In this document: positions 52,701 through 61,496 of the stretch, one piece after another
Layout of the letters: every line of letters begins with the position of its first letter
Numbering within the stretch: the first letter of the stretch is position 1
Source of the DNA: CBDFKF01 sp965248765
GTDB taxonomy: Bacteria > Pseudomonadota > Alphaproteobacteria > VGEJ01
Reading direction: 5' to 3'
NCBI GenBank assembly: GCA_965248765.1
Contig: CBDFKF010000004.1
Coordinates: forward strand, 1,860,001-1,924,000
Length of the DNA stretch: 64,000 nucleotides
Position numbers and translations under genes: made by a program
The notes under the pieces: generated by a model
The model's database searches: none
What the model was told of the DNA's origin: nothing
The model's input: the letters and a program-made list of their open reading frames with translations, nothing else

Positions 52701-53262
52701 CCTCGGCTTCGGCGCGCTGTATAACGGACATGCCGTGGACGCCCGTCGGTCTGTCCGCATCGGCGATTTATCCCAGCAGCTTTCGGCCGGCTACGACGCC
52801 AGGAGCTGGCAGCTCTTTGCCGAAGCCGGATACGAGGTGCAGGCCGGCGCGTTGATGCTGGAGCCTTTTGCCGGCGTGTCCTATACCGGTCTCGCCACGG
52901 ACGGCTTCAGCGAAAGCGGCGGCGATGCGGCGCTGACGGCATCGTCGGATACCGACCACACGGCGTTCACGACGTTCGGCATGCGCGGCGCGGTGCAGGT
53001 GGATGACATGGTCCATGCACGCGGCATGGCGGGCTGGCGGCATGGCTTTAGCGACACCGACCCGTCGTCGACATTCACGATGTCGGACAGTCCAGCCTTC
53101 ACGGTCACGGGCGCGCCGACCGCCGAGGATGCCCTGGTCGCCGAGCTCGGCATCGAGGCCGGGCTTTCGGACACTACCGTCCTCGGCGTGGCCTACAAGG
53201 GCCGCTATGGCGGCGGCACCGCTGCTCACGGCTTCAATGCCGGCCTCAAGGTGAGGTTCTAG
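49798..53262 (+). CDS. Autotransporter adhesin-like protein with repetitive passenger
   Basis: About 1,154 residues (or 1,147 from ATG 49819). Signal region AFLPWVAAAAMLFGGGLAAQA, then a beta-helix-like passenger with about 14 repeats of the form GI-x-A-S...DVTVTVTG-x-ITT (roughly residues 150-560). A linker follows (NNHTGATFNSGTAVVLGSDG, NLSPGRANAVQTTTLTGNFV), then a C-terminal beta-barrel (GFWMSGYGSRSETDATLGTA to FNAGLKVRF) with a terminal phenylalanine, as required by the Bam machinery. Type V autotransporters secrete the passenger through their own barrel; adhesion or aggregation is the usual role. It stands alone on the plus strand between IS256 and the prophage. Confidence 0.9.
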   Translation: MRNGRCAMNPESDREGRGAGGAVTVSRFRTVCRAFLPWVAAAAMLFGGGLAAQAEPVTPESSQCTVSDKTVTCTGNLSGGVKVNSPDDTYTTLKVNTLNGDIAPEAGTSGINFNTHNEATDTYGNTDITLTVDTGANGITTKGTNARGISARSAGDVTVTVTGKITAKGLCDTSDNQECSEGVYARSEDDGAVTVNVTGDIETEGDPDEISGLGTTSSAGIYANSGGEGAVTVTFRGNIKAKQRSRGIYANSDGAVTVNMKKGSNITTEGISADGIFAKSNADGDGDVMVTVDGNINTLGERQSNGIAAESRGTGAVTVTVTGNIKTSGEGSEGISADSRDDGDVTVTVTGNITTSDEGSGGISADSDADGDVTVTMTGDITTYGKESHGISADSDGDVTVDLEGDITTTKNKSGGISAFIDDQNSAGNIDITVVTGAITTSGEESAGIYAESYGKGDMTVKMKNGSTITTSGERSAGIDARSYGNGAVTVNFTGDITTSGDNSTGIYVLSDSNSDTENPNSSAVVKINVTGDITASGDNSQGIYAQSNGATSITLHGGTITSVQDAGVEISNDTTNTLTIRGPVTVRGGKMIRLSDGTEQRFDDVLGGSGNETIDNYGTLTTPGTINLISDLLNFVDVAGAQTNVFNNHTGATFNSGTAVVLGSDGEDLFSNAGNLSPGRANAVQTTTLTGNFVNTEDGTFTVTIDPTTESGDKLIVTGTATLDGGSVRVSGVTYAYDGRYTILEAVEGVEGQSDDVIDTLFIDNRLSYADDYVALSSVSKGDSFCDFAGTANQRTVACDGLDGLPISGDLPQAVLALTTTEAARAAYDALSGEVHASLKGALAETGQERVAAVNRRMNARFGDPGARTTTAAFGNPSSPADERGGFWMSGYGSRSETDATLGTARMETDLSGALFGADGALDDHWRLGILAGYGQTDVTQPARLSSASVNTWSVGLYGAAEAGAWGLGFGALYNGHAVDARRSVRIGDLSQQLSAGYDARSWQLFAEAGYEVQAGALMLEPFAGVSYTGLATDGFSESGGDAALTASSDTDHTAFTTFGMRGAVQVDDMVHARGMAGWRHGFSDTDPSSTFTMSDSPAFTVTGAPTAEDALVAELGIEAGLSDTTVLGVAYKGRYGGGTAAHGFNAGLKVRF
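50200..51480 (+). repeat. Degenerate tandem repeats inside the autotransporter gene
   Basis: About 14 units of 66-110 bases recur, each containing forms of GGGATCTCTGCAGATTCC and GGCGATGTGACGGTTACAGT followed by GGCAATATCACCACC. Unit length varies but always in multiples of three, so the frame is kept. Units near 50720-51000 are the most alike, which suggests recent expansion there. Confidence 0.85.
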
Positions 53263-53980
53263 CCCGGACTGACCGGCCGGAATGCAGGCGGCGGCAAGAG
53301 CGCCGACGGACGCCGCAGCGGGCCGCCGCTTCCGGCAGCGCGGCGCGACGCCCCCCGCGCAGATTCTCCATCTGTCGGCGCGCTGACCCGGCCTTCGCTA
53401 TGGATGGGCTACCGCCGGATCAGCCCTTCCCCAAACCGTGCCAGGACTAACATAGGAACTGGTGCATAAAATGGGGCAGGTCAACAGAGATGCGAACATG
53501 CATTGGAGGTTCATCTACTAGCGGCTTGGCGGCGCTTGGTTTGCGACAGCTGAAATCAACCGAGCCCTCGACACGATGATCAAGGCCCATGAAGAAACGT
53601 GGGGTAGCGTCTGATCCAGCATTTTCGGACTCGACCCTGCTGCTCAAACAGCAGTCGCACATGCGCCGCTACCGGCTAGGCACGGATTGGCTATCATCTG
53701 CCCACCGCTGCATGGTGGGGGAGGAATTGGCGCCGAGTTTTCGGAGCCTGCCGCATAGAGACTTGCCTCCGCCTCCCGCCGCCGCACCAGCCCCTTGAGC
53801 CTGCGCCCGCCGGCCCAGACCCAGCGCTGGAGCTCGCGCGGCACCGCTCCGTGCTCCTCACGGTTCACCTTATGCCGGAGCGACGGTGCACGGGGGTCGA
53901 GCGGTTCAGAACGCTGATGTTGCGTCCTCTCAACCTCTTGAAACCGCTCATCGAATCCGTTTACAGGCGGCAAAAAGCCG
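53263..53980. other. Gene-poor boundary between autotransporter and prophage
   Basis: No gene can be supported in these 718 bases. Frames on both strands are short and show no family resemblance. The left border of the prophage probably lies here, but no attachment-site repeat could be identified because the other end is outside the window. Confidence 0.5.
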
Positions 53981-54601
53981 TCATTTGGGCGGTCGAACTA
54001 TCCGTTCTCCTTCGTCAGACTGGCGCTCGCGGCCTTGCATGGCCGTGCTGGCGCGGTGCCGCCACGGCGAGATTGCGGCGGCGGCATCGATGGGATCGGA
54101 GACCGCCGAACAGGAGGTCCGTTCGCCGCACGAACGGTAGCGGTCGATTTGGATGGGGACCCGGACCCGATAAGCGCGGGGACCGCAGGAGACGCCGCAC
54201 GGTGGGGCGGATTGAGCGCGGCGGTGGGGATGGCGGCGAGCCTCGGCGATGAGCAGACCTTCGACCACGATCAGGAGATAGAGGCCGGAGCCCTTGACGG
54301 ACGCGAACAGGAGGAAGAAGGCATAGGTGATGAGCGGGCGCACCGAGGCCCGCAGTCCGTCCACCCATCGGCTGCTGCCGCCCAGCGCTGCATCGTGCTG
54401 GTAGAGGGCCTTCGATTCCGCGATGTCCGCGTTGACCTCGATTTCCTCGAGGCGCTGGGTGTGGCCGAGGCGCATCTGTTCCATCTGTCGGTCGAGGACC
54501 GCAAGCTCGTGCTTGCGGTCCGCGCGCTCGCGGAACAGGGCCATGATGTCGGGAATAGCGCTGGTGGCGAATCCCAGCAGACTGCCGAGCAGGGTCAGCA
54601 T
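53981..54601 (-). CDS. Phage holin-like membrane protein
   Basis: Starts at ATG 54601 with GGAG eight bases upstream. The first 108 residues fit a phage 3-span holin-like protein: MLTLLGSLLGFATSAIPDIM, a charged coiled-coil (ADRKHELAVLDRQMEQMRLG), then VRPLITYAFFLLFASVKGS and LYLLIVVEGLLIAEA. After that the sequence becomes arginine- and proline-rich without family resemblance, so a frameshift near 54280 is likely and the true C-terminus may lie in another frame. It is at the end of the tail operon, where lysis genes are expected. Confidence 0.5.
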   Translation of the reverse strand: MLTLLGSLLGFATSAIPDIMALFRERADRKHELAVLDRQMEQMRLGHTQRLEEIEVNADIAESKALYQHDAALGGSSRWVDGLRASVRPLITYAFFLLFASVKGSGLYLLIVVEGLLIAEARRHPHRRAQSAPPCGVSCGPRAYRVRVPIQIDRYRSCGERTSCSAVSDPIDAAAAISPWRHRASTAMQGRERQSDEGERIVRPPK

Positions 54602-54723
54602 GACAAATCTCCAATGGTAGAGCGTGGGAACGATCCGCCCGCCGGCACGCGGGGCAGCGGCGTCCGTAAAGGTTGGTGTTATTGGTGTGGGGGAGGCGCG
54701 GCGCGGGACGACCGCTCGGGCGC

Positions 54724-54948
54724 TCAGCCGCCGAACAGCGCCGGCCAAAACGCGCGGGTAGCGACGGCGAGCATGCCGCCAAGCAGGATGTAGAGGAGGC
54801 GCGTGTTACGGTTGTGGAGCGCCTCGATCTTGGTGAGCTGCGCCTGGAGCTCGCCGCAGCGCCGCTCGCAGGCGATCTCGTGCTCGGCGAGATGCCGTGC
54901 GGCCTCCGAGCACACGCGCTCAATCTCGATGAGATGGGTTTCGTTCAC
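54724..54948 (-). CDS. Small phage membrane protein, unknown
   Basis: 74 residues from GTG 54948 (GGAGACA upstream): a helical region NETHLIEIERVCSEAARHLA ... ELQAQLTKIEALHNRN and one C-terminal membrane span LLYILLGGMLAVATRAFW. Coiled-coil plus C-terminal span recalls phage lysis accessory proteins, but no family is certain. It lies between the tail-tip gene and the holin-like gene. Confidence 0.55.
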   Translation of the reverse strand: MNETHLIEIERVCSEAARHLAEHEIACERRCGELQAQLTKIEALHNRNTRLLYILLGGMLAVATRAFWPALFGG

Positions 54949-55040
54949 GGGCGTGTCTCCGATAGCTGCACCGCCACGACAAACCAACCGTCCCGGAGGA
55001 TGGAAGATCACGGCGGGTGTTCTGTTGGACTTCGTGGCGC

Positions 55041-57208
55041 TCAGGCGGCTTGGTCGGCCTCGTGCACGCGCACGTCCTCGCCGACGGCGGTGATCTCGAC
55101 CTGCTCGCCGCGGGGCCGGACGGCGAGCACCCGCGCCCGCAGGCCCCATGCTTCGCCGGGGCCGAAAGCGAAGTGGGTGCGTTCCTCGTCCGCCCCGGTG
55201 TAGGGGGTGAAGTCGAGGTCCTCGTTCAGCACGACGGATCGTTCATCGCCATCAGGCGCTACGAGCCAGGGCCCGCTCAGCGAGCCGTCGCGGCGGCGAA
55301 GGGCGATGTAGTGAGTGGGTGGCTCGGGCGCGTCCGTTTCCCATTCCAACGGCTCGCTCAAGGTCAGCGTCCGGCCGTCGACGGCCGTCACTTCGCCACC
55401 CTGGCCCCAGCGCGGCAGGTCGTGCGTGATGGCGATGAGGTCGCCGTAGGTCGGGATCAGCCCCTCGAGCTCGGTGCGGAAGGTGACGATGCGCCGGCGG
55501 TAGCGGTTGGCGGCGGCCATGTAGAGGCCTTCGCGCTCAGCCTGGTCCGCGCCGGTGCAGCCGAACAGCTCGACCGTGGCCGGCTTATCCGTGGCCTCGG
55601 CGGCGCTGTCCGGCAGGCTTGCCGTGATCTCGTCGGGCGCCCAGGTGCGCTCGGAGTAATACGTCACGGTCACGGCATCGGCCGTGTCCTCGCCCGGCAT
55701 GATGTACTGGACACGGAAGCTGCCGCGGACGATGTTGCGCGGCCCGAACAGCGCCACCGGCAGAGTCCTCGGCGCATCGCGGGCGATCCTGAGCACGCCG
55801 CCTTGTAGGAAGGGGAGCGCCCGGCCGCAGCGGGCGATCCGGGTGAGCGCCTCCCAGACGGTGACACCCTGGTCGAACACGGCATCGAAGCGGTCGCCCC
55901 GGGTCTGCCACACGGCGTCGAGCGCATGGAGCGCGGCGAGGTCGATGCGGGCGTCCGCGAGGTCGGCGCCGTAGCGCGCCCGGGCGGCGTCGGCGAAGGC
56001 CCAGGCGATGGATCGGGTGGCTTGTGGTTCGGACCAGCCGCTCGCCGGGTCCCAAACCGGCAGCTTGCGGGTGACGATGCAATTGATCATGCGTGCCGAG
56101 CGCTGGGAGAGATTGTCGGTGGCGCGCATCTTGACGGCGAGCAGGGTGACGTCGCCGAATGCGGGCGGGTTCTCCAGAAACGCCTTGAGACCGCCCCAGC
56201 GGATCTCGTGGCCGGCGTCAACCATGTAGCGGTAGCTCCTGCGTTGCGGCGTGTTGGTCGCCTTGGTCACGCTCACGGATGCAAGCTCTGTCCAATCGCC
56301 GGCGGCGACGCCATCGTCGTCGATGACGCGGGCCTCGATCTTCCACGCGATGGTGCGGTTGCCGAGACTGCCGTCATCGTTGGCGTAGTAGAGTCCGCGC
56401 GGCATCACCACATCGATGCCGATCTCGGTCGCGCTGGTGCCGGCCGGATTGGCCGTGAACGGGCCGACCCAGCCGTCCTCGCCCGCATCGCGCTGGTTGG
56501 CGCCGATCAATTCCTGGCCGGCGACCTCGGGTGCTGTTACCACGTCGGCCTCGAACAGGGCGACACTGCCGCCGGGCGGCACGAACTCGGTCTCGACCTC
56601 CTCGAAAGAAGCGATCGGCGTGTCCTCGATGCGGACCTGCTCGAGGTCGTATGCGCCTTGGCCGATGCAATGCAGCTGGTGCAGATACTGGTCGTTGTCG
56701 GCGTACTCGGTCCAAGGCGTGGCGGCGAGGTCGGGATAAACTCGATGCCGGCCGTAGATCACCGGGATCGGCTGCAGCAGCCTTGCCTGGTTGCCCTGGG
56801 CCTGCAGCGAGTAGGTCGGGCTCGGCACCGGTGCATGCCCGCCGTGATGAGTGAGATGCCGATGGTGGAGGTGATGCCGAGCGCGCCTGCGATGACGCCG
56901 CCGAGATAGGGAGCGGCGACCATGACGGCGATCATGAGGATGGTGCGGAGCGGGTTCTTGCCGCTCCCGCCGCCGCCCTGGGGCAGTGGCACGAACACGA
57001 CGAGATCGCCGTCCACAATGAGCGTCTCGTGCCATTGCGATCGCAGAACCGGTGAGGCGTTGCGGAGACAGATCGTCGGGCGTTCGAAGTCCTCGACACC
57101 GCGAGCGTCGAGCCATTCGCGGATCGAGACCGGCTCGGCGACCACGACCACGTCCCGGTCCCGCTCGGAGCGGAACGGATTCCTCAGCATCACCACGGTG
57201 CCGGACAT
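55041..57208 (-). pseudogene. Phage tail-tip (host specificity J-like) protein, one frameshift
   Basis: Starts at ATG 57208, sharing one base with the NlpC stop. The first 125 residues read TVVMLRNPFRSERDRDVV, VFVPLPQGGGGSGKNPLRT and membrane-like ILMIAVMVAAPYLGGVIAG, typical of the J/tail-tip N-terminus. Near 56832 the homology moves frame and continues APVPSPTYSLQAQGNQARLL, IPVIYGRHRVYPDLA, GGLKAFLENPPAFGDVTLLA, VWEALTRIARCGRALPFLQG, and TVTYYSERTWAPDEI to 55041. The intact protein (about 720 residues) sits at the tail tip and contacts the host. Confidence 0.8.
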
Positions 57209-57609
57209 CACGCGTCTCCCATAAACCGGTAGGTGCCCCCGATGCGCCAGCCGTGGGTCGTGAGATCGGCCGGGTTCTGGAACACCACACCGATGTCCCG
57301 AGCGGCATGGAGCGCGCCGCCGCCGTCGACGGCGAGCCAGAGCCCGACATGGATCGGATGGCGCGATTGACGCATCAGCACCGCGTCGCCCTCGCGCGGA
57401 TTCTCGACCGCTTGCCAGCGCCGCCGCTCCGGGTGATGGCGGAAACCGGCGAGCACGGCGCGCAGGTTCCCGGCATCGACCGGGATCTCCGGCACCTCGA
57501 TCCCGAAACGCTCGTGCCAGCACCAGCGCGCCAAGCCCCAGCAGTCGAACGCGTCCGGTCCGCGCCCGCCCGCTTCCCAGGGGCGGCCGATCAGCTCCTC
57601 GGCCCAGTG
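57208..57609 (-). CDS. NlpC/P60 family tail peptidase, no canonical start codon
   Basis: The frame reads THWAEELIGRPWEAGGRGP and DAFDCWGLARWCWHERFG with the active-site Cys in DCWG, the catalytic His in SRHPIHVGLWLAV, and ends at 57208. NlpC/P60 proteins in tail operons cut peptidoglycan during DNA entry. The expected N-terminus (MTHWAEE) is preceded directly by TAG, and no ATG, GTG or TTG occurs before the catalytic Cys codon. Either a start codon has been lost (the upstream stop TAG replacing ATG), or an ACG or CTG is used. A TTG at 57534 would exclude the active site. Confidence 0.7.
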   Translation of the reverse strand, partial: HWAEELIGRPWEAGGRGPDAFDCWGLARWCWHERFGIEVPEIPVDAGNLRAVLAGFRHHPERRRWQAVENPREGDAVLMRQSRHPIHVGLWLAVDGGGALHAARDIGVVFQNPADLTTHGWRIGGTYRFMGDA

Positions 57610-57612
57610 CGT

Positions 57613-58155
57613 CTAGCGGGTGAGGCCGGGGAACCGCGTGGCGGTATAGAGATCGGCCGGGAAGGCCTTGTTGCCGATATCGAGCATCCGCGCCCAGCCG
57701 GTGGCGCGGAACACGTCGACCTCGACTTCCGTGAAGGTGAGCGTGATGGGCGGGTCCATCTGCGGGCCTTCGAGATCGGTCGAGAGATAAGGCCGGTAGG
57801 TCACCTCGATACGCTCGAGGCTGGTCGCCGCGGCATCGAGGTGGCGGACGATCTCGCGGCTGACATTGTCGAGCGTCACCGCAATCTCGGGCACCGGTGC
57901 GGTGTCGACGGGCGGCAGCTCGAGCTCGAAGCCGAGCGCCACGAAGCGCACCCGTTGGCCCGCATCGAGCGGAGCATCGGTCTCGAGACGGGCGTTGAGA
58001 TCGGCATGATCGCGCACCACCCGGATCGCGGTGGGCTCGCCGTCGTCGTCGATGAAGGCCGGATGGCGCAGCTCGAGGGTGTGCAGGATGACGGTGTCTG
58101 AAGGCGCCGAGGCGTAGGCCTCGCGGATCGCTTGCTCGAGCGCCGGATCGGGCAT
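57613..58155 (-). CDS. Phage DUF1833 family tail protein
   Basis: 180 residues from ATG 58155 (MPDPALEQAIREAYASAPSD, HTLELRHPAFIDDDGEPTA). The middle DAGQRVRFVALGFELELPP and VTLDNVSREIVRHLDAAA, and the end VFRATGWARMLDIGNKAFP, match DUF1833, a family found between tail tube-side and NlpC/J genes in lambda-like tail operons. Exact role in tail assembly unknown. Two bases separate it from the previous stop. Confidence 0.8.
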   Translation of the reverse strand: MPDPALEQAIREAYASAPSDTVILHTLELRHPAFIDDDGEPTAIRVVRDHADLNARLETDAPLDAGQRVRFVALGFELELPPVDTAPVPEIAVTLDNVSREIVRHLDAAATSLERIEVTYRPYLSTDLEGPQMDPPITLTFTEVEVDVFRATGWARMLDIGNKAFPADLYTATRFPGLTR

Positions 58156-58156
58156 C

Positions 58157-58651
58157 TCAGCGTACTTCGCTGCCGGGCGACGGCGGCGCGGGCACCGTGT
58201 CCGGCTTATCCGAATCGGGCATCGGTTCCGGTCCCGGCAGCAGGTCGGGCTTGGGGTGGGCGCGCTTGACCGCGAGCCAGGCGCCGATGAGGCGGTCCAT
58301 CTCGGCGGGCAACCCGGTGCCGTCAAGGCGAAGCTGATTGAACGCCTTGAGCATGGCGTCGAGCTGATCACCAATGGGCATCTCGCGGGCATAGCGTTCG
58401 GCGCGCAGCCGGCGCGCCTCTATGCGGTCGACCGCATAGAGGTCGAGCCGCTCGGCGAGCTCGCTCTCGGCGGCGAGATCGTGGACCGTGAGATCGATGC
58501 CTGGGTCCTGATCGCCGTAGTCGAGGGAGGCGACGCGGGCATAGTGGCGTCCGTCGAGTTGGCAGAGCCAGGTGAAGGCGCCGTCGGGCCAGTCGGTGGG
58601 CGGCAGGAAGTGCGCGCCGATCTCCGATTCCACATAGCTGATGAGATGCAT
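58157..58651 (-). CDS. Phage tail protein with chaperone-like motif
   Basis: 164 residues from MHLISYVESEIGAHF. The conserved-looking part is MPIGDQLDAMLKAFNQL and IGAWLAVKRAHPKPDLLP, a motif found in small phage tail-fibre/tail-assembly proteins (GDQLDALL ... AVKARYPKP). The end is proline-rich. It follows the RCC1-repeat gene by ten bases and precedes DUF1833; a role as fibre-assembly partner of the RCC1 protein is inference. Confidence 0.6.
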   Translation of the reverse strand: MHLISYVESEIGAHFLPPTDWPDGAFTWLCQLDGRHYARVASLDYGDQDPGIDLTVHDLAAESELAERLDLYAVDRIEARRLRAERYAREMPIGDQLDAMLKAFNQLRLDGTGLPAEMDRLIGAWLAVKRAHPKPDLLPGPEPMPDSDKPDTVPAPPSPGSEVR

Positions 58652-58661
58652 CCGCCCCTCC

Positions 58662-60182
58662 CTAGTAGAGCTCGACCCGGGCCATCACCGAGGGATAGTG
58701 ACCACCGCCCTCGACGCCGAGCTTGTTGTTGGCGTTGCGGCCGGCGACCCAGACGGTGCCGTCGGCGCACCGCACGAAGAAGCCCACCTCGGACGTATAA
58801 CCGTGCGCCACCACCTCGACCGGTTGCCACTCGTCGGGCGAGACCGGCAGCGGCCATTGCAGCGGGGTCGCGGTCTGACCGGTGCCCCAGGCGCCGTAGC
58901 GGCCGTAATGACCGCACGTGTAAACCCGGTCGTCGGAGCCCAGCATGACCGTGGAGTGGCGGTGGGTGCTGCCATCGTAGGCGCCGCCGGTGGAGATCAT
59001 CCGCGCGGTGACGCCGTCCGGCAGGGTGACCCGCGTTGGTGTAGTGATGGTCCCGGTGGTGTTGCCGATGCCGAGCTGGCCGACCCCGTTATAGCCGCAG
59101 GCATAAGTGTTGCCGTCATCGCCGTTGAACCAGAGTTGGGCATATTCGCCGCCGACCCAGAGATCGGTGGCGGCGGCCACCCCGGCCGGCAACGGCAGCT
59201 GCTCGAAGAGGTGACGATGATCGGTGGCGCCGTTGCCGTGAAACCCTTGGCCGCCGCAGCCGGTGGTCCAGATGCTACCGTCCTTCATGAGCACCGCGGT
59301 CGCCGCGCCGCGCGAGGAGCCGCAGGGCGCGACCTTCCGGATCACGGCCCCGCTCGGCAACCCCACCACCTCGGTGAAGAGGTGCTTGTCGGTGGTGCCG
59401 TCGTCGACGCCGAGCTTGCCCCAGCTGTTGTCGCCCACGGCCCAGAGCGTGCCGTCGCGGGTGAGCGCGAAGCAGGCGTTGTAATAGCCGTGACCGGGCC
59501 AGAACTCGACCACGTCCTCGAGCGGCGTATCGCCGGTTTTCTGGCAGCGCACCGGCTTGTAACTGTGGTTCGTGTCGCCCTGGGCGAGATTGCCGTAACC
59601 GCCGTGGCCCCAGGCCCACAGGCTGCCGTCTCGGCAGAGCGCGTAGAGGGCCGCATAATTGGTCGGGTAACCCCGCACCAGGTCGAGCTTGACCACGTCG
59701 CGGCCCGGGATGCCGGAGGCGCGGCCGATGTCGGCGGCGTCGATGGAGCGCGCGATGCCATTGCCGGTGGCGTGCCCCCGGCCCTGCTGGCCATGGCCGT
59801 TATAGCCCCAGGTCACGACGTCGCCGTCGTCGGTCAGCATGGCGACGGCGCTATAGGAGCCGACCACGTAGCGCGGCCGCCCGGAGACCGGGTGATCGGC
59901 GCCTGAGCGATTGTCCCAGACCAGGTAGTGCAGGTGTTGGGGGGCGTAGACGCTGCCTTCCATGGCGAGTTCGTTGTGGTTGTTGGTCCCGCTCATCCGC
60001 ACCGTGCCGTCGGCCATGAGATAAGCCATGTAGTAATAGGTGATGTCGGAGGCGCAGCCCTTGCCCGGATAGGACGCCCCGCCGTTCAGGAGACCGATGC
60101 AGCGCTGGCTCGCGGGCAGCTTGGGTAGCTGCCGCAGCGGCACCCGGCGCGGCAAATCGGCCGTGATGGTGGAGTTAGCCAT
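58662..60182 (-). CDS. RCC1-repeat protein in the tail operon
   Basis: 506 residues from ATG 60182, which shares a base with the previous stop (TGATG). About eight RCC1-type repeats are visible, each with a G-x-x-x-x-G-Q/E-L-G-like core after a W/Y-x-x-G strand: VVTWGYNGHGQQGRG, LWAWGHGGYGNLAQG, LWAVGDNSWGKLGV, IWTTGCGGQGFHGNG, TYACGYNGVGQLGIG, VYTCGHYGRYGAWG, VWVAGRNANNKLGV, and an early VRMSGTNNHNELAM. That is enough for a whole beta-propeller. The short N-terminus (TITADLPRRVPLRQLP) may anchor it to the virion. Position suggests a tail fibre or receptor-binding protein. Confidence 0.82.
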   Translation of the reverse strand: MANSTITADLPRRVPLRQLPKLPASQRCIGLLNGGASYPGKGCASDITYYYMAYLMADGTVRMSGTNNHNELAMEGSVYAPQHLHYLVWDNRSGADHPVSGRPRYVVGSYSAVAMLTDDGDVVTWGYNGHGQQGRGHATGNGIARSIDAADIGRASGIPGRDVVKLDLVRGYPTNYAALYALCRDGSLWAWGHGGYGNLAQGDTNHSYKPVRCQKTGDTPLEDVVEFWPGHGYYNACFALTRDGTLWAVGDNSWGKLGVDDGTTDKHLFTEVVGLPSGAVIRKVAPCGSSRGAATAVLMKDGSIWTTGCGGQGFHGNGATDHRHLFEQLPLPAGVAAATDLWVGGEYAQLWFNGDDGNTYACGYNGVGQLGIGNTTGTITTPTRVTLPDGVTARMISTGGAYDGSTHRHSTVMLGSDDRVYTCGHYGRYGAWGTGQTATPLQWPLPVSPDEWQPVEVVAHGYTSEVGFFVRCADGTVWVAGRNANNKLGVEGGGHYPSVMARVELY

Positions 60183-60818
60183 CAGTAATCGCCCCCGAAG
60201 AGCGTGACGTGCACATTGCCGGTGACGGTTGCGTTGGCGTTCTCGGGCAGGCGCGCGGGTCACCAGCAGCCAGCGGTCTCCGTTGGCATCGAGCCAGGGC
60301 ATCTGCGCGAGATCGAGGCCGGAAACGGCGGAATAACCGTCGTAGCCCGCGCGCGCGGCCACCTTGGTCGACCAGATGGGTCGCCAGCGGTAGATGGCGG
60401 CGTCGATTCCGGTCGCGGCCGCGATGGTGTTGCCGGGGGTGTTTTCGAGGGTGAGCACCGTGTCCGTCCGGCTCGAGAGTTTGTAATCGCCGCGGTTCGC
60501 CGCAACGCCCTTCGAGAGCGTCAGCACCACGCCGTCCTCGAGCTCGGGCCAGGCGCCGCTCGACCGGGTCACGGTGAAGGGGTCTTCGGCCGCCGTGCTG
60601 CCGGGCGCGATATCGACTTCGACATCGTCGCCGACGACGACATAGGTCCCGAACTCGACGAGCACCGGCGCCTCGCCGTCATTGGCGAGCGCGATGGCGT
60701 GAATGCGGGTCCCGTTGTCTCCGGGTGTGAGCAGGTCCTGCGCCTCGTTCGCGCGTTCCGCGACGAGGGTGGCTGTGTCCTGACGGCAGGCTGCGACGAA
60801 GATCGGTTGATTGGCCAT
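60182..60818 (-). pseudogene. Phage virion protein, unknown, frameshifted near its end
   Basis: Starts at ATG 60818 (MANQPIFVAACRQDTATLVA) and reads 190 residues of beta-rich sequence (VLVEFGTYVVVGDDVEVDI, WRPIWSTKVAARAGYDGYS, DANGDRWLLVTR). One extra base near 60250 then breaks the frame. The alternative frame gives a clean end LPENANATVTGNVHVTLFGG and a stop at 60182-60184 that overlaps the RCC1 start, so the original gene ended there. Unbroken reading instead fuses it to the RCC1 protein (718 residues). Function unknown. Confidence 0.6.
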
Positions 60819-60852
60819 GGGCGGCTCCTGTTCTCGAATGGGAAGGCCGGGG

Positions 60853-61467
60853 TCAGATGAACGCCTCGGCGAGCGCGATGAGCGCGCCGGCGTTGAGCTG
60901 CGGGGTGACGGCGAAGCGGAGGCCCTCTTCGCCGCCGGCGTCCTCGATCGCGGTCTGGAGGCCGTAGCCCGGCCGGAGCTTCACCGAGAGCTTGTCGGCC
61001 GTGGTGTCGGAAGCGGAGACCAGAACGCCGCCGACGGCGGCCTGCGCGGCGTCGCGGGCGGCGAGTGCGGCATCGCGCGCGTTCTCGGTGGCCGCGAGGC
61101 CCTCGGTCACGGCGGTCGCCGCCGCCGCGACCGCCGTCTCCACGTCTCCGATCGCCTTGGCGACGGACTTCACGGGACCGCCCTCGGTGTCGACGGACGT
61201 GTTCGCATCGCTGTGGACGATGTCGTGCAGCACGCGGCTGTCGGCATCGGCGCGGGCCGCGACCCAGCGGTACCAGGCCTCGAACAACGCGAACTGATCG
61301 GGCCACAGCACCCAGCGCGCGGCGATGCGGCTCGGCACGTCGGTGAAGCGCCGGCGCTGGCGCGCCGGACCCGCCTCCATCTCGGTGCGGAGGATCGCCT
61401 CGCCGGGGCTGATGCCGTAGCCCTCGATGGTGGGCAGCGGCAGGCGGTCAGGCCAGCGGTTCGGCAT
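60853..61467 (-). CDS. Chimeric phage tail protein
   Basis: 204 residues from ATG 61467. Residues 1-65 (NRWPDRLPLPTIEGYGIS, EAILRTEMEAGPARQRRRF, FALFEAWYRW) match a widespread phage minor tail protein. From about residue 70 the sequence changes to a fibre-like helical region (DIVHSDANTSVDTEGGPVKS, AVAAAATAVTEGLAATENAR) and a small C-terminal domain ending LNAGALIALAEAFI. The usual second half of the minor tail protein is absent. I read it as two modules joined in frame. It lies between the toxin-antitoxin cassette and the next virion gene. Confidence 0.65.
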   Translation of the reverse strand: MPNRWPDRLPLPTIEGYGISPGEAILRTEMEAGPARQRRRFTDVPSRIAARWVLWPDQFALFEAWYRWVAARADADSRVLHDIVHSDANTSVDTEGGPVKSVAKAIGDVETAVAAAATAVTEGLAATENARDAALAARDAAQAAVGGVLVSASDTTADKLSVKLRPGYGLQTAIEDAGGEEGLRFAVTPQLNAGALIALAEAFI

Positions 61468-61496
61468 GACAGGCCTTTCCAACCGTGGACGGGATC

